A stretch of DNA of 23,267 nucleotides from DASSYK01 sp036258315. GTDB lineage: Bacteria > Actinomycetota > Thermoleophilia > Solirubrobacterales > 70-9. A program made the translations under genes and the position numbers. Below the pieces are notes generated by a model. That model was not told where the DNA came from and searched no databases. It saw only the letters and a list, made by a program, of their open reading frames with translations. Of this stretch, positions 6,883-13,265 are shown in pieces. Within the stretch, counting starts at the first letter, position 1. Each line of letters starts with the position of its first letter. The stretch lies in the NCBI GenBank assembly GCA_036258315.1, contig DATADX010000043.1, forward strand, positions 1 to 23,267, in the 5' to 3' direction.

Positions 6883-7632
6883 GTGGGTGCGCTTGAAGGC
6901 AAGGTCGCGGCGATCACCGGTGCTTCATCCGGCATCGGCGAGGCGACCGCGATCGCGCTCGCGAAGGAGGGTGCGGCTGTCGCGCTGATCGCGCGCCGCC
7001 ACGATCGGCTCGTCGAGCTCGGCGGCCGGATCGAGGCCGAGGGCGGCACAGCGCTTCCGCTCGAGGTCGACGTCACCGACCACGGCGAGGTCGAGGCGAT
7101 GGTCGGGCAGATCGTCGGCCAGCTCGGTGGGCTCCACATCCTCGTCAACAGCGCCGGGGTGATGCTGCTCGGACCGGTCGACGGCGCGGACGTCGCCGAA
7201 TGGCGGGGGATGGTCGACGTCAACGTGCTCGGCCTCCTCTACTGCACCCGCGAGGCGCTTCCGGTGATGCGCGACTCGGGCGGCGGCCACATCGTCAACC
7301 TCTCCTCGGTCGCGGGGCGCGCCGCCAATCCCGGCAGCGCCGTCTACAACCTGACGAAGTGGGGGGTGACGGGGTTCTCCGATGCGCTCCGCCAGGAGGC
7401 GCTTCACGCCAACATCCGCGTCACCTGCGTGGAGCCCGGGTTCGTCGCGACCGAGCTCCAGGGCCACAACACCAACCCGGTCGTGCTCGACGCGATCGAG
7501 AGAATGCGCGAGGACGTCGGGGAGCCGCTCCAGGCCGACGACATCGCCGAGGCGATCCGCTACGTCGTCACCCAGCCGGACCGCGTCAACATCAACGAGG
7601 TCCTCGTCAGGCCGACCGGCCAGCGCCGCTAG
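6883..7632 (+). CDS. Short-chain dehydrogenase/reductase (SDR) family oxidoreductase
   Basis: A classical SDR of about 249 residues. It has the Rossmann cofactor motif TGASSGIG (res. 12-19), the NSAG-type motif (LVNSAGVM), DVNVLG, a catalytic Ser in NLSSVAG, and the catalytic pair Tyr155/Lys159 in YNLTK. ARRHDR after the second strand suggests NADP(H) preference, which is inference. The C-terminal half (PGFVATELQGHN) resembles the YdfG-like/serine-dehydrogenase-type SDRs, but the substrate cannot be assigned. Starting at GTG 6883 rather than 6874 puts TAATGT seven bases upstream. It lies between leuA and the leuCDB group, but 45 bases after leuA with what looks like its own promoter, so a role in leucine synthesis is not implied. 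Confidence 0.88.
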   Translation: MGALEGKVAAITGASSGIGEATAIALAKEGAAVALIARRHDRLVELGGRIEAEGGTALPLEVDVTDHGEVEAMVGQIVGQLGGLHILVNSAGVMLLGPVDGADVAEWRGMVDVNVLGLLYCTREALPVMRDSGGGHIVNLSSVAGRAANPGSAVYNLTKWGVTGFSDALRQEALHANIRVTCVEPGFVATELQGHNTNPVVLDAIERMREDVGEPLQADDIAEAIRYVVTQPDRVNINEVLVRPTGQRR

Positions 7633-7647
7633 GGCCGAGGGGGGAAA

Positions 7648-7674
7648 ACGTACGAGCGTACGTGATAGCGTACG
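7648..7674 (+). promoter_or_regulatory. Candidate operator and promoter of the XRE-cupin gene
   Basis: CGTACG occurs three times (7649-7654, 7657-7662, 7669-7674). The first two form an inverted repeat, ACGTACG-AG-CGTACGT (7648-7663). The -10-like TAGCGT (7666-7671) lies seven bases before the GTG start, and the third CGTACG overlaps it. A repressor bound here would block the promoter, as expected for autoregulation by the adjacent HTH protein. Confidence 0.5.
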
Positions 7675-7678
7675 CGCC

Positions 7679-8284
7679 GTGAGGGCGACCGCGTCAACCG
7701 GCCAGCCGATTGCCGACAGGCTCAACGGCGCCGTGGGAGCCCGAATCAAGGCGCTGCGCGAGGCGATGGGGCTGTCGCTGCGCGACCTCGCCGAGCGCAG
7801 CGGCGTGAGCGCGCCGATGCTCTCCCAGGTCGAGCGCGGCGAGACGAGCCCGACGCTCGCCGTCGCCGGGCGGATCGCCACGGGCCTCGAGCTGTCGCTC
7901 TCGCAGCTGCTGCGCCTCGACGAGAACGGACACGTCGTCGTCACCCGGGCGGCCGCCAGGCGCACGCGGCGTCACCGCGGGCACTCGGTCGAGGAGCTGA
8001 GCCCGCCGCTGCCGGGACAGCGCGCGGACGTCTCGGCGCATACGCTCGCGCCGGGAGCCGCGACGGGCGGCCCGGATGATCCGCCGATGCACGAGCCCGG
8101 CAGCCGGGAGACGGCGGTGATCCTGGAGGGCTCGATCGATCTGTTCATCGACGGCGAGCGCCACAGGCTGGCGGCGGACGACAGCGTCACCTTCGACGCC
8201 GACCTTCCGCACCACTTCGAGAACAACGGGGGCGAGCAGGCGCGGTTCCTGGCGGTCGTCGCCGCGGGGCTGAGGCGGGGCTAG
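7679..8284 (+). CDS. XRE-family regulator with C-terminal cupin domain
   Basis: A 201-residue protein. Residues 20-75 form an HTH_3 DNA-binding domain (GARIKALREAMGLSLRDLAERSG, SAPMLSQVERGETSPTLAVAGRIA). Residues 115-200 form a cupin_2 domain (THTLAPG-like strand, HEPGSRETAVILEGSIDLFIDGE, then DADLPHHFENNG). XRE-cupin regulators generally sense a small molecule through the cupin and control metabolic genes; the ligand here is unknown. The start at GTG 7679 follows TAGCGT by seven bases; the frame is open further upstream but lies inside the SDR gene. It ends five bases before leuC, so it probably heads the leuC transcript, making it a candidate regulator of leuCD and of itself through the CGTACG repeats. 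Confidence 0.85.
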   Translation: MRATASTGQPIADRLNGAVGARIKALREAMGLSLRDLAERSGVSAPMLSQVERGETSPTLAVAGRIATGLELSLSQLLRLDENGHVVVTRAAARRTRRHRGHSVEELSPPLPGQRADVSAHTLAPGAATGGPDDPPMHEPGSRETAVILEGSIDLFIDGERHRLAADDSVTFDADLPHHFENNGGEQARFLAVVAAGLRRG

Positions 8285-8289
8285 CGACG

Positions 8290-9675
8290 ATGCCGAAGAG
8301 CCTTTTCGAGAAGATCTGGGAGGCCCACGAGGTCGACGACGACCTGATCTACGTCGACCTGCACCTCGTCCACGAGGTGACCTCGCCGCAGGCGTTCGAG
8401 GGACTGCGCCTCGCGGGACGTCGAGTGCGCCGGCCCGACAAGACGCTCGCCACCGCCGACCACAACGTCCCCACCGACGGCACCCCGACCGCCAGGCTGA
8501 TCCAGGACTCCCTGTCGCGCGTGCAGGTCGAGGCGCTGGAAGCCAACTGCGCGGATTTCGAGATACCGGTCTACTCACTGGGCTCGGAGCGGCGCGGAAT
8601 CGTCCACGTGATCGGCCCCGAGCTGGGTGTTACCCAGCCCGGAATGACGATCGTCTGCGGCGACTCCCACACCTCGACCCACGGCGCCTTCGGCGCGCTC
8701 GCGTTCGGGATCGGCACCTCGGAGGTCGAGCACGTGCTCGCTACCCAGTGCCTGGTCCAGCGCCGCCCGAAGACGATGCGGATCAACTACTCGGGTGAGA
8801 TCGGCTTCGGGGTCACCTCCAAGGACCTGATCCTGGCGACGATCGGCCGGCTCGGCACCGGGGGGATGCAGGGCTACGTCGTCGAGTACGCGGGCCCGCC
8901 GATCAACGCGCTGCCGATGGAGAATCGGATGACGATCTGCAACATGACGATCGAGGGCGGCGGCCGCGCCGGGATGATCGAGCCGGATGAGACGACCTTC
9001 GAATACGTCCGCGGGCGCCCCGGCGCCCCCGCGGACATCGACGCCGCGATCGAGCTCTGGCGCGGGCTGCCCAGCGACGACGGCGCGAGCTTCGACCGCG
9101 AGGTCGACATCGACGCCTCCGAGCTCTCCCCGATGGTCACCTGGGGGACGACGCCGGGGATGGTCGTCGAGGTCACCGACGACGTGCCCGATCCCGCGGC
9201 GATGGACTCGCCCGCCGACCGGGAGGCGGCCGTGCGCGCGCTCGCCTACATGGACCTGAGGCCGGGAACCCCGATGACCGAGATCCCGCTGGAGCGGATC
9301 TTCATCGGCTCGTGCACCAACTCCCGGATCTCCGACCTCCGCGAGGCCGCCTCGATCGTCGACGGGCGCAGGATCGCCGCCTCCCTGCGCGGGATGGTCG
9401 TGCCGGGCTCGCAGCAGGTCAAGCTCCAGGCCGAGGAGGAGGGGCTCGACGAGGTCTTCCGCTCGGCCGGGTTCGAGTGGCGCGAGTCGGGCTGCTCCGC
9501 CTGCCTCGGGATGAACCCCGACATCCTTCAGCCCGGCGAGCGCTGTGCCTCGACCACGAACCGCAACTTCGAGGGCCGTCAGGGCGCCGGCGGGCGCACC
9601 CACCTCGTCAGCCCGAAGATGGCGGCCGCGGCGGCGGTCGAGGGCCGCTTCGTCGACATCCGGGAGTGGAGCTGA
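8290..9675 (+). CDS. leuC: 3-isopropylmalate dehydratase large subunit
   Basis: With LeuD this forms isopropylmalate isomerase, converting 2- to 3-isopropylmalate through 2-isopropylmaleate; it can also process citramalate. The 461 residues match the bacterial LeuC length. The [4Fe-4S] ligands are visible as C342 (GSCTNSR), C402 and C405 (CSACLGMN). Other aconitase-family motifs are DHNVPT, VCGDSHTSTHGAFGALAFGIG, EGGGRAGMIEPDETTF and the ending GRTHLVSPKMAAAAAVEGRFVDIREW. It starts five bases after the XRE-cupin stop and is followed at once by leuD, so the three are one transcript. Confidence 0.97.
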   Translation: MPKSLFEKIWEAHEVDDDLIYVDLHLVHEVTSPQAFEGLRLAGRRVRRPDKTLATADHNVPTDGTPTARLIQDSLSRVQVEALEANCADFEIPVYSLGSERRGIVHVIGPELGVTQPGMTIVCGDSHTSTHGAFGALAFGIGTSEVEHVLATQCLVQRRPKTMRINYSGEIGFGVTSKDLILATIGRLGTGGMQGYVVEYAGPPINALPMENRMTICNMTIEGGGRAGMIEPDETTFEYVRGRPGAPADIDAAIELWRGLPSDDGASFDREVDIDASELSPMVTWGTTPGMVVEVTDDVPDPAAMDSPADREAAVRALAYMDLRPGTPMTEIPLERIFIGSCTNSRISDLREAASIVDGRRIAASLRGMVVPGSQQVKLQAEEEGLDEVFRSAGFEWRESGCSACLGMNPDILQPGERCASTTNRNFEGRQGAGGRTHLVSPKMAAAAAVEGRFVDIREWS

Positions 9676-9687
9676 GCGAGGGTGCCG

Positions 9688-10293
9688 ATGGAACCCGTCG
9701 ACATCATCGAGGGCCGCGTCGCCGTCCTGGACCGCGCCGACGTCGACACCGACCAGATCATCCCCAAGCAGTTCCTGAAGCGGATCGAGCGGACCGGCTT
9801 CGGCGAGTTCCTGTTCTACGACTGGTTCCGGTCGGGCGAGATCGAGCTCGAGCCGCATCCGATCCTCGTCGCCGGCCGCAACTTCGGCTCGGGATCGTCG
9901 CGGGAGCACGCGGTTTGGGCGCTGAAGGACTACGGCTTCGACGCGGTGATCGCGCCCTCGTTCTCGGACATCTTCTTCAGCAACTGCACCAAGAACGGCC
10001 TCCTGCCCGTGATCCTCGACGAGGAGCAGTGCCGCGCCGTCGCCGGCGCGGGGGAGGCGCGGATCGATCTCGACGACCAGACCGTCAACTGCGCGAGCGC
10101 CCCCGGCGAGGGGGCGCGAGGAGCGGGTCCAGGAGTCTTCAGGTTCGAGATCGACGAGCAGCTCAAGCACCGGCTGGCGAACGGGCTCGACGACGTCGCG
10201 ATGACACTCGAGCGTGCCGACACGATCGACGCGTTCGAGCGGGCCCAGAGCGATGCCGGGGCCGTGCGCGGCCCGGTCACGACGGCGCTGTGA
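9688..10293 (+). CDS. leuD: 3-isopropylmalate dehydratase small subunit
   Basis: The swivelling small subunit of isopropylmalate isomerase. About 201 residues contain DVDTDQIIPKQFLK, LVAGRNFGSGSSREHAVWAL (the substrate-binding loop), the FSDIFFSNCTKNGLLPV segment, and the closing FEIDEQLKHRLANGLDDVAMTL. GAGGG five bases before ATG 9688 supports that start; GTG 9682 would add two residues. Between DDQTVNC and FRFEID there is an extra stretch, ASAPGEGARGAGPGV, encoded around a perfect DNA palindrome (10097-10117); other LeuD proteins I know have only a short turn here. The stop TGA overlaps the next gene's GTG. Confidence 0.96.
   Translation: MEPVDIIEGRVAVLDRADVDTDQIIPKQFLKRIERTGFGEFLFYDWFRSGEIELEPHPILVAGRNFGSGSSREHAVWALKDYGFDAVIAPSFSDIFFSNCTKNGLLPVILDEEQCRAVAGAGEARIDLDDQTVNCASAPGEGARGAGPGVFRFEIDEQLKHRLANGLDDVAMTLERADTIDAFERAQSDAGAVRGPVTTAL
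10097..10117 (+). repeat. Palindrome inside leuD
   Basis: GCGCCCCC (10097-10104), loop GGCGA, GGGGGCGC (10110-10117): a perfect 8-bp stem in frame within leuD, at the site of an apparent insertion of roughly eight residues between the DDQTV strand and FRFEID. Confidence 0.6.
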
Positions 10294-11087
10294 GCAGCAC
10301 CCCCTCGTCGCGGGCGTTGAACGCCGGGCCCCGCGACTGGGACGCCGAGACCTATGACCGCGTCTCCGACCCCCAGTTCGGCTGGGGGATGGAGGTGCTC
10401 GAGCGGCTCGAGCTGGCCGGCGACGAGACCGTGCTCGACGCCGGTTGCGGCTCCGGCCGGGTCACAGCCGAGCTGCTGAAGCGGCTGCCGCGCGGCCGCG
10501 TGATCGCGGTGGACGCGTCGCCTTCGATGCTCGCCAAGGCGCGCGAGAACCTCGGCGACCGGGTCAGGTACTCCGAGCAGGACCTCGCCGAGCTCGAGAT
10601 CGACGAGCCGGTCGACGTCGTCTTCTCGACTGCGACCTTCCACTGGATCGCCGATCACGAGGGGCTGTTCGCCCGCGTTCACGATGCGCTCGTCCCCGGC
10701 GGCAGGCTGCACGCGCAGTGCGGAGGGGCGGGCAACGTTCGCGAGCACGCCGAGGCGATCGCGAGGGTCACCCGACGCGCGGAGTTCGCGCCCCACTTCG
10801 AGGGGATGCCGACGATCTGGAACTTCGCGACGGCCGGGGACACCGAACGGCGCCTTGACGACGCCGGATTCGTCGACGTCCGCACCTGGCTCGAGCCGAA
10901 GCCGCTGCAGCCCGAGCGTCCGCGCGAGTTCATTCGCACGGTCACCCTCGGCCCGCACCTCGCCTTCCTCCCCGACGATCATCCCGAGCTCCGGGAGGCA
11001 TTCGTCGAGGCGGTCGCCGCCGAGATGGACGAGCCGCTGACGCTCGGATACGTGCGCCTCAACATCGAGGCGGGGAGGCCGGCGTGA
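10290..11087 (+). CDS. SAM-dependent methyltransferase, Tam-like, inside the leu operon
   Basis: A 265-residue class I methyltransferase. Motif I is VLDAGCGSGRVTAELLKRLP (about res. 50-69), followed by the acidic VIAVDASPSMLAKAREN, a DLAELE motif, DVVFSTATFHWIADH and LVPGGRLHAQCGG. The FHWI(A/P)DH block and the N-terminal WDAETYDRVS resemble trans-aconitate methyltransferases (Tam), and yeast Tmt1 of that broader group methylates 3-isopropylmalate as well as trans-aconitate. GTG 10290 overlaps the leuD stop (GTGA), and its own stop overlaps the leuB start (GTGA), so the three are tightly co-translated. Methylation of an isopropylmalate or isopropylmaleate-type acid is therefore an attractive inference, not shown by the sequence. 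Confidence 0.85.
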   Translation: MSSTPSSRALNAGPRDWDAETYDRVSDPQFGWGMEVLERLELAGDETVLDAGCGSGRVTAELLKRLPRGRVIAVDASPSMLAKARENLGDRVRYSEQDLAELEIDEPVDVVFSTATFHWIADHEGLFARVHDALVPGGRLHAQCGGAGNVREHAEAIARVTRRAEFAPHFEGMPTIWNFATAGDTERRLDDAGFVDVRTWLEPKPLQPERPREFIRTVTLGPHLAFLPDDHPELREAFVEAVAAEMDEPLTLGYVRLNIEAGRPA

Positions 11088-12115
11088 CCCGGGTCGTGCT
11101 GCTGCCGGGCGACGGGATCGGCCCCGAGCTGGCCGCCGCCGCGCGCCGCCTGCTCGACGAGCTGGGCGGAGTCGAGATCGACGAGGAGCTGATCGGCGGC
11201 GCCTCGATCGACGCCCACGGGACGGCGCTCACGGACGAGGTCCTGCGCATCTGCCGGGGGGCCGATGCCGTCCTGCTCTGCGCAGTCGGTGGGCCGAAGT
11301 GGGACACGACGGATCCCGACGCGCCCCGCCCGGAGCAGGGGCTGCTCGGGCTCCGCAAGGGCCTGGGCCTGTTCGCGAACCTGCGTCCCGTGCGCCCCAG
11401 CGAGGCGCTCCTCGATTCGAGCCCGCTGCGCCGCGAGCGGATCGAGGGCACGGACCTGCTGGTCGTGCGCGAGCTCACCGGCGGGATCTACTTCGGCGAC
11501 TCCGGACGCGACGGGGACCGCGCCCACGACGATTGCGCGTACACGATCGAGGAGATCGAGCGGATCGCCCGCGTTGCCTTCGAGGCGGCGGGCGAGCGAA
11601 GCGGCCGTCTCGCCTCGGTCGACAAGGCGAACGTGATGGAGACCTCGCGACTCTGGCGCGAGACCGTCACCCGCCTCGCTCCGGAGTACGAGGGGGTGGA
11701 GCTCGTCCACCTGCTCGTAGACAACGCGGCGATGCAGCTCGTCGCGCGGCCGTCGGAGTTCGACGTCATCGTGACCGAGAACCTGTTCGGCGACATCCTC
11801 AGCGACGAGGCGGCGATGCTGACGGGATCGCTCGGGATGCTGCCCTCTGCGAGCCTCGGGGAGAACGGCCCGGGCCTGTTCGAGCCTGTCCACGGCTCGG
11901 CTCCCGACATCGCCGGAAAGGGGATCGCCAATCCGCTCGCGACATTCCTGTCGGTCGCGATGATGCTGCGCTACGGCCTCGGCCGCGGCGACCACGCCGA
12001 CCGCATCGAGGCGGCGGTCGATCGTGTCCTCGCCGACGGCCTCCGGACGCCCGACCTCGGGGGCGAGGCGCGAACCGACGCGGTGACGGAAGCGGTGCTG
12101 AAGGCGATTTCTTGA
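11084..12115 (+). CDS. leuB: 3-isopropylmalate dehydrogenase
   Basis: Oxidises and decarboxylates 3-isopropylmalate to 2-ketoisocaproate with NAD+. The 343 residues show LPGDGIGPEL at the start, AVGGPKWD, LRKGLGLFANLRPV, VRELTGGIYFG, the VDKANVMETSRLWRE catalytic Lys segment, VDNAAMQLV, TENLFGDILSDEAAML and EPVHGSAPDIAGKGIANP, all typical of LeuB. The motif after EPVHGSAPDIAGK is the NAD-type adenosine loop. The GTG start is embedded in the stop of the methyltransferase gene. The same enzyme can convert beta-methylmalate to 2-ketobutyrate, linking to cimA downstream. Confidence 0.97.
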   Translation: MTRVVLLPGDGIGPELAAAARRLLDELGGVEIDEELIGGASIDAHGTALTDEVLRICRGADAVLLCAVGGPKWDTTDPDAPRPEQGLLGLRKGLGLFANLRPVRPSEALLDSSPLRRERIEGTDLLVVRELTGGIYFGDSGRDGDRAHDDCAYTIEEIERIARVAFEAAGERSGRLASVDKANVMETSRLWRETVTRLAPEYEGVELVHLLVDNAAMQLVARPSEFDVIVTENLFGDILSDEAAMLTGSLGMLPSASLGENGPGLFEPVHGSAPDIAGKGIANPLATFLSVAMMLRYGLGRGDHADRIEAAVDRVLADGLRTPDLGGEARTDAVTEAVLKAIS

Positions 12116-12142
12116 GGCGTGGTCCCCGCTAGGGCATACTCT
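12112..12142 (+). promoter_or_regulatory. Candidate promoter of ilvE
   Basis: TTGAGG (12112-12117, overlapping the leuB stop), a 19-base spacer, then TACTCT (12137-12142), eight bases before the GTG start of ilvE. The TACTCTCCG string recurs before the leuA leader, so ilvE can probably be transcribed apart from leuB. Confidence 0.45.
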
Positions 12143-12150
12143 CCGGCCTA

Positions 12151-13155
12151 GTGGAGAAGGTCGAGCTGATCTGGAAGAACGGCGAGCTCGTGGCATGGGA
12201 CGAGGCCAACGTCCACGTGCTCAGCCACGGCCTCCACTACGGGACCGGCGTGTTCGAGGGGATCCGCTGCTACGACACCGAGGCGAAGGGGCCGGCGGTG
12301 TTTCGGCACCGCGAGCACCTCGAGCGGCTGGCGAAGTCGGCGGAGCTCTACTACCTGTCGCTCCCGTATTCGCTCGAGGAGATCGCCGAGGCGACCAAGG
12401 AGCTGATCCGCCGCAACGGGCTGCGCTCCTGCTACATCCGCCCGCTCGCGTTGCGGGGCTACGGCGAGATGGGCCTCTACGCGGCGAGCGCGCCGATCGA
12501 CATGATCGTCGCCGTCTGGCCGTGGGGCGCCTACCTCGGCGAGGAGGGCAAGACGAACGGCATCCGCGCGAAGGTCTCATCCTGGCGGCGGATCTCCCCG
12601 GCCGGCTTGATCCCGCACGCCAAGGCCTCGGGCCAGTACCTGAATTCGATCCTCGCGAAGACCGAGTCCGCCAAGGCGGGCTACGACGAGGCCGTCCTGC
12701 TCGACGAGCGCGGGTTCGTCTGCGAGGGGTCGGGCGAGAACATCTTCGTGATCACCGACGGCCGCATCGTCACCCCGCCGCACGTCGCCTCGATCCTCGA
12801 CGGGATCAGCCGCAAGTCGGTGATGCAGATCGCCGAGGACCTCGGCTACCCCGTGCTCGAGCGCGACATCGCGCGCGCGGAGCTCTACATGGCCGACGAG
12901 ATCTTCCTGACCGGGACGGCGGCCGAGCTCGTGCCGATGCGCGAGATCGACGATCACTCCCTGGGCGAACCCGGTGAGATCACGCGCGCGATCCAGGCGA
13001 AGTTCGATGACGCGCTGCACGGGCGCGCCGACGAGTACCTCGAGTGGCTCGACCCCGTCGGCGAGCCGACCGGGCAGGCGCCGCCCGAGCCCACGCCCGC
13101 GGAGGTCGACGCCGAGGAGGTGGGCGAGCCGGCCTCCGGTAGATTGGGCTCGTGA
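12151..13155 (+). CDS. ilvE: Branched-chain amino acid aminotransferase
   Basis: A PLP class IV aminotransferase that interconverts Leu, Ile and Val with their keto acids. The 334 residues include HVLSHGLHYGTGVFEGIRCY, RHREHLERLAKSAEL, the IRPLALRGYG segment, the PLP lysine K158 in HAKASGQYLNSILAK, DEAVLLDERGFVCEGSGENIF, and a D-amino-acid-transaminase-like closing EIFLTGTAAELVPMREID. The core fits group I IlvE. The last 30 or so residues (Pro/Glu-rich, after YLEWLDPVGEPTG) extend past the usual end and look disordered. The GTG start follows TACTCT by eight bases, so the mRNA is probably leaderless. Confidence 0.95.
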   Translation: MEKVELIWKNGELVAWDEANVHVLSHGLHYGTGVFEGIRCYDTEAKGPAVFRHREHLERLAKSAELYYLSLPYSLEEIAEATKELIRRNGLRSCYIRPLALRGYGEMGLYAASAPIDMIVAVWPWGAYLGEEGKTNGIRAKVSSWRRISPAGLIPHAKASGQYLNSILAKTESAKAGYDEAVLLDERGFVCEGSGENIFVITDGRIVTPPHVASILDGISRKSVMQIAEDLGYPVLERDIARAELYMADEIFLTGTAAELVPMREIDDHSLGEPGEITRAIQAKFDDALHGRADEYLEWLDPVGEPTGQAPPEPTPAEVDAEEVGEPASGRLGS

Positions 13156-13202
13156 CGCGTTTCACCTGCATCGGGCGAATTACGGGGGCCGCGAGGGCCT
13201 AG
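13152..13202 (+). CDS. Possible short leader peptide between ilvE and cimA
   Basis: GTG 13152 overlaps the ilvE stop (GTGA) and opens a 16-codon frame, MTRFTCIGRITGAARA, stopping at TAG 13200-13202. The stop lies in the loop of a strong hairpin, in the right place for an attenuation leader of cimA. It has two Ile and three Thr codons, which is weak enrichment for an isoleucine-pathway gene. It may be a chance frame. Confidence 0.3.
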   Translation: MTRFTCIGRITGAARA

Positions 13203-13229
13203 CCCCGCGGCGGGCGGCATCTTGCCGCC
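13188..13229 (+). promoter_or_regulatory. Tandem hairpins in the cimA 5' region
   Basis: First stem: GCCGCG (13188-13193), bulged A, GGGC, loop CTA, GCCC, CGCGGC (13206-13211). Second stem: GGCGGCA (13213-13219), loop TCT, TGCCGCC (13223-13229). No long T-tract follows. Two adjacent stable stems between a short frame and the cimA ribosome-binding site (AGAAAGG, 13248-13254) suggest attenuation or mRNA processing. Confidence 0.4.
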
Positions 13230-13265
13230 GTCCTTCACGCCCCGACTAGAAAGGCTGCACCCCCG

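Noticed and set aside
8575..10170. Long open minus-strand frame opposite leuC and leuD
   Set aside because: It mirrors strongly GC-biased codons of clear genes, and its composition (Arg, Gly, Asp, Val-rich, no motifs) is typical of an antisense shadow.
12116..12150. Amino-acid leader peptide before ilvE
   Set aside because: The spacer is 35 bases with a likely promoter in it and no room for a leader frame.
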